Of a DNA stretch of 64,000 bases, positions 1 to 10,173 are shown piece after piece. The translations under genes were made by a program, and so were the position numbers. A model generated the notes under the pieces. It saw nothing but the letters and a program-made list of their open reading frames with translations. It was not told the origin of the DNA and made no database searches. Numbering within the stretch: position 1 is the first letter of the stretch; every line of letters begins with the position of its first letter. Source of the DNA: Cupriavidus sp. WKF15 (lineage in GTDB: Bacteria > Pseudomonadota > Gammaproteobacteria > Burkholderiales > Burkholderiaceae); assembly GCF_029278605.1 (NCBI RefSeq), contig NZ_CP119573.1, positions 310,001 through 374,000 on the forward strand. Reading direction: 5' to 3'.

Positions 1-1
1 C

Positions 2-31
2 TGCCGCATGGCCATGCGCGAAGGACAGTAG
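2..31 (+). CDS. possible 3' end of an upstream gene (partial)
   Basis: Frame 2 is open from the window edge to a TAG at 29-31 and would encode the last nine residues CRMAMREGQ of a gene lying mostly outside the window. The piece is too short to identify. It is listed because the malonate operon starts 110 bases further on and the preceding gene could be its regulator or transporter. The remaining bases to 140 carry the CCGGAGAC ribosome site of mdcA and no clear promoter. Confidence 0.25.
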   Translation, partial: CRMAMREGQ

Positions 32-140
32 CCCCCAGCTCGCTTTCGCCAAGCGTAACGATCCTGCCGCCCGCGTGATTGTTCCGCGGTCTCCGCCTGT
101 TTATGGTTGACGCCATCAGACAGACCTAGCCGGAGACACG

Positions 141-1799
141 ATGACCAGCACCACCCCGGGGCGTCAGTGGAATACCCGCAGAGAAGCCAAGGCGCGGCGC
201 AAGCAGCAAGGCGCCGCTATCGCGCAGGGCAAGCGCATACCGACCGGCGACATCGTGGCCTTCCTGGAGGCCGTGCTGCTCCCGGGCGATCGCGTGGTGG
301 TCGAAGGCAACAACCAGAAGCAGGCGGATTTCCTGTCGCGCTCGCTGGCGCAGGTCAGCCCCGGGCGCGTCAACGGCCTGCACATGATCATCCCGAGCGT
401 CAGCCGCGTGGAGCATCTGGACCTGTTCGAGCGCGGCATCGCGCGCAAGCTCGACTTCTCGTATGCGGGCGCGCAGAGCATCCGGATCTCGCAGTTCCTG
501 GAAGACGGCCTGCTTGAAGTCGGCGCGATCCACACCTACATCGAACTGTACGCGCGCCTGTATGTGGACCTGGTGCCCAACGTCGTGCTGATCGCCGGCT
601 ACAAGGCGGACCGCGACGGCAACCTCTACACCGGCCCGAGCACCGAGGATACGCCCGCGCTGGTGGAGGCCGCCGCGTTCCGCGACGGCCTCGTGATCGC
701 GCAGGTCAACGAGATCGTCGACGACCCGGCCGGCCTGCCGCGCGTGGATGTGCCGGGCTCCTGGGTCGACTACGTGGTGCAGGCCGACCAGCCGTTCTTC
801 TGCGAGCCGCTGTTCACGCGCGACCCGCGCCTGATCAAGCCCGTGCACGTGCTGATGGCGATGATGGCGATCCGCGGCATCTACGAACGCCACCAGGTGC
901 AGTCGCTGAACCACGGCATCGGTTTCAACACGGCTGCCATCGAACTGATCCTGCCGACCTACGGCGAGTCGCTGGGGCTGAAGGGCAAGATCTGCAAGTA
1001 CTGGACCCTTAACCCGCACCCCACGCTGATCCCGGCGATCGAGACCGGCTGGGTCGAAAGCGTGCACAGCTTCGGCAGCGAACTGGGCATGGAGCCATAC
1101 GTCGCGGCGCGGCCCGATATCTTCTTCACCGGCGCGGACGGCTCGATGCGCTCGAACCGCGCGTTCTGCCAGCTTGCGGGCCAGTATGCGGTGGACCTCT
1201 TCATCGGCTCGACGCTGCAGATCGACGGCGACGGTCACTCGTCCACGGTGACCCGCGGCCGGCTGTCCGGCTTTGGCGGCGCGCCGAACATGGGCCACAA
1301 CCCGGGGGGCCGCCGCCACCCCACGCCCGCGTGGCTCGACCTGATCGAGACCGACGATCCGCTCGCACGCGGCCGCAAGCTCGTGGTGCAGATGGTCGAG
1401 ACCTTCCAGGCCGGCGGCAAGCCGACCTTCGTCGAATCGATGGACGCCGTGGACGTCGCGCGCGAAAGCGGCATGCCGCTGGCGCCGGTCATGATCTACG
1501 GCGACGACGTCACGCACGTGCTGACCGAGGAAGGCATCGCCTACCTCTACAAGGCGCAATCGCTCGAAGAGCGGCGCCGGATGATCGCCGCCGTGGCCGG
1601 CGTGACCCCGATCGGCCTGAAGCACGATCCCGCACAGACGCGCCGCATGCGCAGCGACGGCCTGATCGCGCTGCCCGAGGACCTTGGCGTGCAGCGCAGC
1701 CAGGCCACGCGCAGCCTGCTCGCGGCCAAGAGCATGGCCGACCTGGTTGAATGGTCTGGTGGCCTGTACGCGCCGCCGGCACGCTTCCGGAGCTGGTAA
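141..1799 (+). CDS. mdcA: malonate decarboxylase subunit alpha (malonyl-S-ACP:acetate transferase)
   Basis: MdcA exchanges the acetyl group on the dedicated carrier protein MdcC for malonate, forming malonyl-S-ACP in the cytosol before decarboxylation. The 552-residue product has the usual family length and the CoA-transferase-like sequence typical of MdcA. The identity is supported by the complete mdcB-C-D-E-G-H series directly downstream. The ATG at 141 follows CCGGAGAC with good spacing. The TAA at 1797-1799 overlaps the ATG of mdcB, so the two are translationally coupled. The reaction is family knowledge; I see nothing broken in the gene. Confidence 0.95.
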   Translation: MTSTTPGRQWNTRREAKARRKQQGAAIAQGKRIPTGDIVAFLEAVLLPGDRVVVEGNNQKQADFLSRSLAQVSPGRVNGLHMIIPSVSRVEHLDLFERGIARKLDFSYAGAQSIRISQFLEDGLLEVGAIHTYIELYARLYVDLVPNVVLIAGYKADRDGNLYTGPSTEDTPALVEAAAFRDGLVIAQVNEIVDDPAGLPRVDVPGSWVDYVVQADQPFFCEPLFTRDPRLIKPVHVLMAMMAIRGIYERHQVQSLNHGIGFNTAAIELILPTYGESLGLKGKICKYWTLNPHPTLIPAIETGWVESVHSFGSELGMEPYVAARPDIFFTGADGSMRSNRAFCQLAGQYAVDLFIGSTLQIDGDGHSSTVTRGRLSGFGGAPNMGHNPGGRRHPTPAWLDLIETDDPLARGRKLVVQMVETFQAGGKPTFVESMDAVDVARESGMPLAPVMIYGDDVTHVLTEEGIAYLYKAQSLEERRRMIAAVAGVTPIGLKHDPAQTRRMRSDGLIALPEDLGVQRSQATRSLLAAKSMADLVEWSGGLYAPPARFRSW

Positions 1800-2722
1800 T
1801 GGGCGGCGCAGCGGCAAGCACCATATGGGCCGGAAATAATGCGGCCCCTGCGATCGGTGGCCCGTCCACGCATGCGCAGTTGCTGGCCGGCCTGGCGGTC
1901 GACGCCATCGTCGAAGAAGCACGGTTGTCGCCCAAGCCCGGGCTGGTCGACAGCCGCGGCAGCGGCGCGCATGCCGACCTGACGCTGGCGCTGATGCTGC
2001 GCTCCGCGCAGGCGCTGGGGCCATCGTTCGCCTCCATGGCAATGGCCGGCGCGCGCGCGGCACGCGTCGGCTACGCGCTGCGCGAGCGGCTCGGCGCGCT
2101 CGGGCGTGAAGCCGAAGCAGCCATGCTGGCCGCCACCGGCGGCGTGAACACGCACCGCGGCGCCATCTGGTGCCTCGGCCTGCTGGTCGGCGCGGCCGCG
2201 CAGCTCGCAGCCGCCGGCGAGCGGGCCAGCGCCAGCGCGGTCAGCGATGCCGCCGGCGCCATTGCGCGGCTGGCTGACCGGCATCGCCCCGCCATCACCG
2301 GCAACAAGGGCGAGCTGGCCTGCCTGGCGTATGGCGTGGGCGGTGCCAGGGCGCAGGCGCGCGCGGGCTTTCCGCATGTCATGCGGCGCGCATTGCCGGT
2401 CCTGCAGCACAGCCGCGCGCGCGGCGACAGCGAATCCGCGGCCCGCCTGAACGCCTTGCTCGCGCTGATGAGCGGGCTGGACGATACCTGCGTGCTGGCC
2501 CGCACGGGCCGCGCGGGGCTGGCCTATATGCAGGCCGGTGCGCAGGCCGTACTGGCGGCGGGCGGCACCGGCACGGTCGCGGGACGGCGCCTGCTGCGCG
2601 AACTCGACGCCGGCATGCTGGCCCGGCGCGCATCGCCGGGCGGCGCGGCGGACCTGCTGGCCGCGACGATCTTCCTCGACCGGCTGGCACGGGTGTCCGG
2701 CTCCGGCACGGGGCAAATCTAG
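1799..2722 (+). CDS. mdcB: triphosphoribosyl-dephospho-CoA synthase MdcB
   Basis: MdcB condenses ATP with dephospho-CoA to make 2'-(5''-triphosphoribosyl)-3'-dephospho-CoA, precursor of the prosthetic group on MdcC. The product of about 307 residues matches the CitG/MdcB family, with the conserved segments LSPKPGLVDSRGSGAH near residue 40 and TGGVNTHRGAIW near residue 115. An upstream in-frame start at 1751 exists, but the ATG at 1799 is preferred because it overlaps the mdcA stop (TAATG), as expected in this operon. The gene ends nine bases before mdcC, whose ribosome site AGGAGAC lies in the gap. Confidence 0.93.
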   Translation: MGGAAASTIWAGNNAAPAIGGPSTHAQLLAGLAVDAIVEEARLSPKPGLVDSRGSGAHADLTLALMLRSAQALGPSFASMAMAGARAARVGYALRERLGALGREAEAAMLAATGGVNTHRGAIWCLGLLVGAAAQLAAAGERASASAVSDAAGAIARLADRHRPAITGNKGELACLAYGVGGARAQARAGFPHVMRRALPVLQHSRARGDSESAARLNALLALMSGLDDTCVLARTGRAGLAYMQAGAQAVLAAGGTGTVAGRRLLRELDAGMLARRASPGGAADLLAATIFLDRLARVSGSGTGQI

Positions 2723-2731
2723 GAGACCTCC

Positions 2732-3049
2732 ATGGAACAACTGCGTTTTGAATTTCCGGCGGGACCGCCTGCCGCGGCCCGCGTGCTCGTCGGCGTCGTG
2801 GGCTCGGGCGATCTCGAAGTCCTGGTCGAACCCGGCACCGGCGGCGTCACCACCGTGGATGTCACCACTTCCGTCAACGGCTACGCGCGCGTCTGGGACG
2901 CGCAGCTCGCGCGCGTGTTCGCGGCGGAACCGCGAGCATCCATGCAGATCCGCATTCATGATTTCGGCGCCACGCCAGGGGTGGTCGGCATGCGGCTGGC
3001 CGAAGCCTTCGAAGCGCTCGGTGCGCACGGACAACCGGAGCAGCCATGA
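2732..3049 (+). CDS. mdcC: malonate decarboxylase acyl carrier protein (delta subunit)
   Basis: MdcC carries the acetyl and malonyl groups during the decarboxylase cycle. The product is 105 residues, the usual size. The segment VGVVGSGDLEVL places a serine at residue 25 in the expected attachment position for the phosphoribosyl-dephospho-CoA group made by MdcB and transferred by MdcG. Ribosome site AGGAGACC lies just before the ATG. The stop TGA overlaps the ATG of mdcD (ATGA), so the carrier and the decarboxylase subunit are coupled. The modification site is assigned from the family, not shown here. Confidence 0.95.
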   Translation: MEQLRFEFPAGPPAAARVLVGVVGSGDLEVLVEPGTGGVTTVDVTTSVNGYARVWDAQLARVFAAEPRASMQIRIHDFGATPGVVGMRLAEAFEALGAHGQPEQP

Positions 3050-3906
3050 GCACCGCATCCTTGCTGAACCGCGACAGCTTCATCGAACTGGGCGCGCGCG
3101 AACGTGCCCGCGCCCTGCTGGACGCCGGCACCTTCCGCGAGCTTGCGGGGCCGTTCGACGGCCTGCATTCGCCATGGCTTGCGCGCCAGGGCATCGTGCC
3201 GCAAAGCGATGACGGCGTGATCGTGGCAAAGGGGCAGATCGACGGGCAGCCAGCCGTGGTGCTCGCAATCGAGGGCGCCTTCCAGGGCGGCAGTCTCGGC
3301 GAGGTCGGCGGCGCCAAGCTTGCCGGCGCGCTGGAGCTGGCCGCCGAGGACAACCGGCGCGGCGTGCCGACACGCGCCGTGCTGCTGCTCGAAACCGGCG
3401 GCGTGCGGCTGCAGGAGGCCAACCTGGGGCTGGCGGCGATTGCCGACATCCACGCGGCCATCGTCGACCTGCGCCGCTACCAGCCAGTGGTCGGCGTCAT
3501 CGCCGGGCAGGTCGGATGTTTCGGCGGCATGTCGATCGCCGCCGGTCTCTGTACGTCGCTGGTGATGACGCAGGAGGGTCGCCTAGGCCTGAACGGACCC
3601 GCCGTGATCGAACAGGAGGCCGGCATCGCGGAATACGATTCGCGCGACCGGCCGTTCATCTGGTCCTTTACCGGCGGGGCGCAGCGCGTGGCCACGGGTT
3701 TCGCTGACGTCTACGTCGCCGACGACTGCGCCGCCATGCGCGACGCCGTCGCACGCGAGCTTCGCGCCGCGGCAGCGGCCACGCCCCGCAGCGAGCGCTG
3801 CCGCGAAATGCTGGGCGTGCTGCAGGATTATGACGCCGGCACCCAGCCTACGCCGGCTGGCGTGCAGCGCCTCCTTGGCCGTTTCCATCGGGAGTCTGAC
3901 GCATGA
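3046..3906 (+). CDS. mdcD: biotin-independent malonate decarboxylase subunit beta
   Basis: MdcD with MdcE forms the carboxyltransferase-like core that decarboxylates malonyl-S-ACP to acetyl-S-ACP and CO2. The 286-residue product has the crotonase/carboxyltransferase fold signature expected for MdcD, including a glycine-rich stretch GGAKLAGALELA near residue 88 and GQVGCFGGMSIAAGLC near residue 155 that fits an oxyanion hole. The start at 3046 overlaps the mdcC stop and the end overlaps mdcE by four bases (ATGA). No biotin-carrier gene is present in the operon, which fits the soluble biotin-independent system rather than the sodium-pumping Mad type. Confidence 0.94.
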   Translation: MSTASLLNRDSFIELGARERARALLDAGTFRELAGPFDGLHSPWLARQGIVPQSDDGVIVAKGQIDGQPAVVLAIEGAFQGGSLGEVGGAKLAGALELAAEDNRRGVPTRAVLLLETGGVRLQEANLGLAAIADIHAAIVDLRRYQPVVGVIAGQVGCFGGMSIAAGLCTSLVMTQEGRLGLNGPAVIEQEAGIAEYDSRDRPFIWSFTGGAQRVATGFADVYVADDCAAMRDAVARELRAAAAATPRSERCREMLGVLQDYDAGTQPTPAGVQRLLGRFHRESDA

Positions 3907-4739
3907 ACACCACCGTACAAACCCTGCCGGAGCAGGACGTGAGCCGTGGCGCGCGCTGGATGCGTGCCCTGGCGCCAGCCGCGTCGTATCGCGATGGCTT
4001 CCCGCGCTCCGTGACGGTCGCCGATGGCGAACTGGCCGGCACGCCGGTCCGCTGGATCGCCGTGGTGCCCGATGCGCAGAACCGCTTCCCACGCGCGCGT
4101 AATGGCGAAGTCGGGCTGGTCGAGGGCTGGTCGCTGGCCCAGGCCGTACGCGAAGTGGTGGAAGCGGATCGCGATGCCGCGGCCAAGCGCGCCATCGTCG
4201 CGGTGGTCGATACGCCGAGCCAGGCCTATGGCCGGCGCGAGGAAGCACTGGGCATCCACCAGTCGCTGGCCGCCGCGGCCGCCGCGTATGCGCAGGCGCG
4301 CCTGGCCGGGCATCCGGTGGTGGCGCTGATCGTCGGTAAAGCCATGTCGGGCGCGTTCCTCGCGCATGGCTACCAGGCCAACCGCATCATCGCGCTGCGC
4401 GACAGCGGCGTGCTCGTGCACGCCATGGGCAAGGACGCCGCGGCGCGCATCACCATGCGCACGGTCGAGGACCTGGAGGCGCTGGCCGCCACCGTGCCGC
4501 CGATGGCCTACGACATCGAAAATTTCGCCACGCTCGGCATCCTGTGGCGGCTGATCGACGTGGCATCGGCCGACGCGCCTCAGCCCGCGGACATCCATCT
4601 CGCGCGCGATGCCATCCTGGCAGCACTCGCGGATATCGGGCGCGACAGTGCGCGTGACCTCTCCGGCCGGCAAAACGGCGAAAATCGCCAGGCGTCGCGC
4701 GCGGTGCGCGACTGCCTGCGGCGGCAATGGCAAGCCTGA
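3903..4739 (+). CDS. mdcE: biotin-independent malonate decarboxylase subunit gamma
   Basis: MdcE is the second half of the malonyl-S-ACP decarboxylase, partner of MdcD. The 278-residue product carries the family segment GKAMSGAFLAHGYQANRIIAL near residues 142-162, where the glycine-rich turn is expected to bind the substrate thioester. The ATG at 3903 overlaps the mdcD stop, and the last 13 bases overlap mdcG. Length and position in the operon agree with the MdcA-E complex described in Klebsiella, Pseudomonas and Acinetobacter. Function is inferred from family and context. Confidence 0.94.
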   Translation: MNTTVQTLPEQDVSRGARWMRALAPAASYRDGFPRSVTVADGELAGTPVRWIAVVPDAQNRFPRARNGEVGLVEGWSLAQAVREVVEADRDAAAKRAIVAVVDTPSQAYGRREEALGIHQSLAAAAAAYAQARLAGHPVVALIVGKAMSGAFLAHGYQANRIIALRDSGVLVHAMGKDAAARITMRTVEDLEALAATVPPMAYDIENFATLGILWRLIDVASADAPQPADIHLARDAILAALADIGRDSARDLSGRQNGENRQASRAVRDCLRRQWQA

Positions 4740-5371
4740 GCACGGCCCGCCCGGCGCCGCACGACCTGCTCTGGCTGGCCGATCCCCGGCGCAGCCTGGC
4801 AGGCGTCGCACTGCCGGACTGGGTGTCGCTGGCTGCGCTGGCCACCACGCCGGTGGTCGTGCGCCGCGACGCATGTCGCGCAGATGCCATTCCAATCGGG
4901 CTGCGCGGCGCGGTGCGTGCCGAGCGCTTTGGCACCTGGATCGCGCCCGCAGATGTGGCACGCGTGGTCACACCGATGGACATCGCGGCTTCGCGCGCGT
5001 GGCGGCGCCCTGAACTCATGGCGCTCGCCGCCATCCGCTCGCTCGACGCGGCCGCCGATGCGCTCGACGCGCGGCACATTCGCTGGGGCGTGGGCGGGAG
5101 CGCCGGCTTCACGCTCGCCAGCGGCATCAATGTCCTCCATGCGCAAAGCGACCTCGACCTGCTCGTCTACGCGGACCGTCCGCTGCTGCAGGCCGATGCC
5201 GAACTGCTGGCCACGCTGCAGGACGCCGGACCAGCGCGGATCGACATCCAGGTCGACACACCGCAGGGCGGCTTCTCGTTCCTCGAATGGCGGCGCCAGC
5301 GCGGCAAGGTCCTGCTGAAGACCTCGCAAGGGCCGAGGATGTGCGCCAACCCATGGCAGCCGCTGCCATGA
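4727..5371 (+). CDS. mdcG: malonate decarboxylase holo-ACP synthase (phosphoribosyl-dephospho-CoA transferase)
   Basis: MdcG transfers the phosphoribosyl-dephospho-CoA group from the MdcB product to the serine of MdcC, turning apo- into holo-carrier. The 214-residue product contains SDLDLLVYADRP around residues 142-153, the nucleotidyltransferase-type acidic pair expected in CitX/MdcG enzymes, preceded by WGVGGSAGFTLASG. The start lies inside the end of mdcE and the stop overlaps the mdcH start, continuing the chain of overlaps. MdcG proteins are variable, so the assignment leans partly on operon position. Confidence 0.9.
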   Translation: MASLSTARPAPHDLLWLADPRRSLAGVALPDWVSLAALATTPVVVRRDACRADAIPIGLRGAVRAERFGTWIAPADVARVVTPMDIAASRAWRRPELMALAAIRSLDAAADALDARHIRWGVGGSAGFTLASGINVLHAQSDLDLLVYADRPLLQADAELLATLQDAGPARIDIQVDTPQGGFSFLEWRRQRGKVLLKTSQGPRMCANPWQPLP

Positions 5372-6300
5372 GCGTGCTGCTGACCTTCCCCGGCCAGGGC
5401 TCGCAGCGGGCCGGGATGCTCGCGGATCTTCCCAACCACCCGGCCGTTGCGGCCGTGCTCGCGGAAGCGGCCGATGTCCTGCAAATGCCCGCCGCCGGGA
5501 TGGATACGCCAGCGCGCCTGCGCTCGACCATCTGGGTACAGCTTTGCCTGCTGACCGCAGGGGTCGCCATAGCACGCTGCCTGGCGGACGAAGGCCAACA
5601 GGCCGATGCTGTCGCCGGGCTTTCGATCGGCGCCTATGCAGCGGCCGTCACGGCCGGCGTACTGTCATTTGCCGACGCGTTGCGGATCGTCCGGCTGCGT
5701 GGCGAACTCATGGAGCGGGCTTATCCGCATGGCTACGGCATGACGGCAATCCTGGGGCTGGAGCGCACGCGCCTCGAACCGCTGGTGGCACAGGTCCATG
5801 CGCCGCAAAGCCCGGTCTATCTCGCGAACTTCAACGCGCCCGCGCAGATCGTGATCGCCGGCAGCATCGCGGCCATGGAAGCGGTATCGGCCCTGGCGCT
5901 GGCGGCGGGTGCGCAGGCGGCCAAACCTGTCGCGATCCATGTGCCTTCGCACTGCCCTCTGCTGGACGACGCTTCCGCCGGGCTGGCGCAAGCCATGGCG
6001 GCCGTTGCGCTGTCGCCGCCCCGCCTGCGCTACTTCAGCGCCAGCCTTGCGCGTGAATTGCGCGACCCGCGCCGCATCACCGACGACCTGGCCCGCAACA
6101 TGGCGATCCCGGTGCGCTGGCACGAGACCATGCTGCTGGCCTGCGCCACCGGCGCACGCGTGGTGATCGAAGCGCCGCCGGGCGATGTGCTGACGCGGCT
6201 GGCGCAGCCGGTGTTTGCGGATGGCATCGTCATGGCCGCGGACAGGACGCGCGTGGATACGCTGGCCGCGATCATGCGGCGCGGCCGGCAAATGGAGTGA
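5368..6300 (+). CDS. mdcH: malonate decarboxylase subunit epsilon (malonyl-CoA:ACP transacylase)
   Basis: MdcH loads malonyl from malonyl-CoA onto holo-MdcC to prime the enzyme. The 310-residue product is a FabD-type acyltransferase: the N-terminal LLTFPGQGSQ box, the nucleophile elbow GLSIG with Ser86, and VPSHCPLLDD with the conserved His. The ATG at 5368 overlaps the mdcG stop and gives an N-terminus starting directly at the FabD-like strand; an upstream in-frame ATG at 5287 would add 27 residues without homology. This is the last gene of the operon. No mdcF/mdcLM transporter or mdcR regulator follows. Confidence 0.93.
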   Translation: MSVLLTFPGQGSQRAGMLADLPNHPAVAAVLAEAADVLQMPAAGMDTPARLRSTIWVQLCLLTAGVAIARCLADEGQQADAVAGLSIGAYAAAVTAGVLSFADALRIVRLRGELMERAYPHGYGMTAILGLERTRLEPLVAQVHAPQSPVYLANFNAPAQIVIAGSIAAMEAVSALALAAGAQAAKPVAIHVPSHCPLLDDASAGLAQAMAAVALSPPRLRYFSASLARELRDPRRITDDLARNMAIPVRWHETMLLACATGARVVIEAPPGDVLTRLAQPVFADGIVMAADRTRVDTLAAIMRRGRQME

Positions 6301-6310
6301 ATCCGCCCGC

Positions 6311-7036
6311 TCAGGCGTGCCAGTCCTGCAGCGGATGGCAGGTCATGTACCGCGGCGCTTCGCCGATGCCTAGCCGGACACGCGCGGCGCCAAGGGGTTC
6401 GTGGAGCAGGGCCTCGTAATCCTCGGCCAGCAGCCACTTCGCCGCGCGGCCGAGGCGGTAGCCTTCCAGCACCGCACGCGCGAAGGCGAGGCTGCGGGTC
6501 ACGCGCAGGCTCTTGAGCGACGCCGCCACCGCGATCAGCGCCCAGCCCAGGCCACCGGTCTGCGCATAGCTGAACGCCACCAGCGCGGCCTCGCCCAGGC
6601 TCTCGTCGGCGCGGTAGCCGGTCAGCACATGCCAGATGTCGTGGATATCTCGTGTGCGGCGGCCGAACCACATGTAGGCATCTTCCACCAGGGGCTCGCG
6701 GCCGAGGTTGGAAACCTCGGCCAGCCCGTCGGCGCTGTAGCCTGTGTGCCGCAGGAAGTCCCGGTACGCGGCGCCCACCGTGCCAGGCGCAAAGCTCGCC
6801 ACGTAGGCCGGGTCGCACAGCCGCTCCGCCAGTTCGGTGCGCTGGTAGACGAGCCGGCGGCCGTCGGGCGTGCCCAGCAGGCGCGCGAAGTTCTTCGGCA
6901 TGGACGGCCCGTTCAGCGCGCGCATGATCAGGAACACCTGCGTGGTGTCGTGCCCGTCCGCGAGCAGCTTGCGAATGGCGCTGAACGCGGTGGAGAAATC
7001 GCGCTTGTAGGGATCGGGGGCAATCGCGGCAGCCAT
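6311..7036 (-). CDS. COQ4-family ubiquinone biosynthesis-type protein
   Basis: The 241-residue protein shows the COQ4 hallmark HDIWHVLTGY (HDxxH metal motif) around residues 130-140 followed by an acidic residue about a dozen positions later. COQ4 proteins are needed for coenzyme Q synthesis; recent work on the family implicates them in decarboxylation/hydroxylation of a ring carbon, but bacterial homologues are little studied. The gene converges on mdcH with only ten bases between them. The ATG at 7036 follows GGAAGACG. Whether it truly serves quinone synthesis here is not shown. Confidence 0.8.
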   Translation of the reverse strand: MAAAIAPDPYKRDFSTAFSAIRKLLADGHDTTQVFLIMRALNGPSMPKNFARLLGTPDGRRLVYQRTELAERLCDPAYVASFAPGTVGAAYRDFLRHTGYSADGLAEVSNLGREPLVEDAYMWFGRRTRDIHDIWHVLTGYRADESLGEAALVAFSYAQTGGLGWALIAVAASLKSLRVTRSLAFARAVLEGYRLGRAAKWLLAEDYEALLHEPLGAARVRLGIGEAPRYMTCHPLQDWHA

Positions 7037-7117
7037 CGGCGTCTTCCTTTCGAACGTGGTTCAAGGGCACGGACGGTCGGCGTGCCCCGGCCCGGCGTGG
7101 TGTCCGGACGGACCTGC

Positions 7118-7137
7118 GCTACACATTCTCATGTAGC
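7118..7137. promoter_or_regulatory. short inverted repeat in divergent intergenic region
   Basis: GCTACA at 7118-7123 and TGTAGC at 7132-7137 form a 6-bp inverted repeat with an 8-base centre. It lies 32 bases before the lipoprotein start and about 80 bases before the divergent COQ4-like gene. It could be an operator or a small hairpin in the lipoprotein leader; nothing else supports either. Confidence 0.3.
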
Positions 7138-7168
7138 ATGCAGCGTCGCATCCACAAAGGGAAATTGC

Positions 7169-7555
7169 ATGTCCGCAACCCGCATCCTCCTGCTCGCGGC
7201 CGTGGCGGTGCCATGGCTGGCAGCCTGCGCCACCGGCGCCAACGTGGAGTACCTCGAGGCCCAGGAAGCCAGGCTGATCCACTCCGACGCCAGTGTCGGC
7301 GACCTGACGCTGTGCCTGAAAAGCAGGCTCGGGGAAGCGGCCAATATCGTCGCCTACCCGGAACCGGGCAAGGTCGACGTGCGCATCGGTTCCGCCACCC
7401 GCGCCGACACGGCCTATTTCTACCTGGTCAGCCTGCGCCAGGCGCAGCAAGGCACGGATGTCGAGATCCGCAGTTCGGGCGAATGGCGCCCGACCATGAG
7501 CCCGAGCCGGGTCGCCGGCTGGGTGCAGGACTGCAAGCCAGGCACGGCGCACTGA
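7169..7555 (+). CDS. small outer-membrane-type lipoprotein, function unknown
   Basis: The 128-residue product begins with a lipoprotein signal: positively charged start, hydrophobic run, and lipobox LAAC ending at Cys20. The residue after Cys is Ala, so outer-membrane sorting is expected. Mature protein has two further cysteines (in LCLKSRL and VQDCKPG) that could form a disulfide, and I do not recognise a named domain. The ATG at 7169 was chosen because it begins directly at the signal peptide; the same frame is open for 250 codons upstream, but that part is antisense to the COQ4-like gene. Function unknown. Confidence 0.75.
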   Translation: MSATRILLLAAVAVPWLAACATGANVEYLEAQEARLIHSDASVGDLTLCLKSRLGEAANIVAYPEPGKVDVRIGSATRADTAYFYLVSLRQAQQGTDVEIRSSGEWRPTMSPSRVAGWVQDCKPGTAH

Positions 7556-7590
7556 GGCCGCGCGCGTGACCCGGTCGCCTGGCGTCCGGT

Positions 7591-8549
7591 TCATGCGGTC
7601 GCCGACTCGGCATCGCGCAGCCGCGCCGCGGCCTCGCGCACGAAATCCACGCAGGTGCCGGGCGCCGTGAGCGGCAGCATATGCCCGCCGGGCACCATGG
7701 CCAGCGTGGCGCCCTCCACCTTGGCGACGAACGCCTCGCCATTGGCCGCCGGATCGAGGATGCGGTCTTCGCGGCCGAAAAGAATGCTCACAGGCCGGCG
7801 CAGCTCCGCGTAGCGCGCGACCAGCGGCGCCAGGCTCGGCGCGCCGGCAACCAGGTCTTCCGACGCCGCCACGAAATGGCTCGGCCGCAAGGCCAGCATG
7901 CCGCCGCCGCGCATGGCAAAGTCCACGGGCACGGGATCCGGGCCGAAGACAATCTCGAGTACCTCGTCGCGCCGCAAGTCGGACATCGGCACCGCCAGCG
8001 TCCATGCCACGAACTGGCGCACCCAGTGCCGCCGCATCGCCAGCGGCCGGAATACCAGCGGAATCTCCTCGGCCGGATGCGTCAGCGGCGCGAGCAGCGC
8101 CAGCCCGCCGACCCGGTCCGGATGACCAATCGCCAGCGCCAGCGCAATGGCGCCGCCCAGCGAATGGCCGACCACGAGCGGACGCTCCAGGCCCAGCTTG
8201 TCGATCAGCGCCGCCAGCACATCAGCCTGCCCTGCCAGGTCCGCGCGCGCGCCGGGGCTGCGCACGGAATAGCCCGAGCCGGGCCGGTCCACCGCCACCA
8301 CGCGGAAATCGCGCGCCAGCGGCTCGATCATGCCGTAGCCGAAATTGCCGAGCTGGCCCGAAAGACCATGCACCAGCAGCAGCGCCGGGCCCTGCCCGCG
8401 CTCCACCACATGCAGGCGCGCGCCAGGCACATCGACAAAGCGCCCGTCGGGCGGCAGCGCGGCCTCGACACGGCGCACCGTGCGCACGGTGTAGACGAAC
8501 AGGCAGGCGAACAGCGCCGCCACCGCCAGAACCACGTAGAACAAGATCA

Positions 8550-8553
<4 letters not shown>
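7591..8553 (-). CDS. alpha/beta-hydrolase, membrane-anchored
   Basis: The 320-residue protein starts with a hydrophobic helix (residues 3-22) that looks like a membrane anchor, then an alpha/beta-hydrolase domain: oxyanion segment LLVHGLSG near residue 60, nucleophile elbow GHSLGG with Ser131, acid in FGREDRILDP and catalytic His in VPGGHMLP near the C-terminus. Start ATG at 8553 overlaps the stop of the monooxygenase gene (ATGA), so the two are made together. An ester or lactone made by Baeyer-Villiger oxidation is the obvious candidate substrate, but that is inference from the pairing. Confidence 0.85.
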
Positions 8554-10091
<1,538 letters not shown>

Positions 10092-10130
10092 GGCGGATTT
10101 CCCGGATGCGGTCACTTCTGACACCATAGG

Positions 10131-10151
10131 TTGTCAGATGCCATCTGACAA
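10131..10151. promoter_or_regulatory. perfect 21-bp inverted repeat, probable TetR operator
   Basis: Half-site TTGTCAGATG at 10131-10140 is repeated perfectly as CATCTGACAA at 10142-10151 around a single central base. It lies between the divergent monooxygenase and tetR starts, 23 bases before the TetR ATG. A further partial half TCTGACA lies at 10118-10123. TetR regulators usually bind such palindromes in their own intergenic region, so autoregulation with control of the monooxygenase/hydrolase pair is the likely role. Confidence 0.75.
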
Positions 10152-10173
10152 TAGGGAATGTCATAATGGTCCG

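Noticed and set aside
126..2063. Long minus-strand open frame of 645 codons opposite mdcA/mdcB
   Set aside because: Antisense artefact of high GC: composition is Arg/His/Ala-rich without domains, while the plus strand codes for clear malonate decarboxylase subunits.
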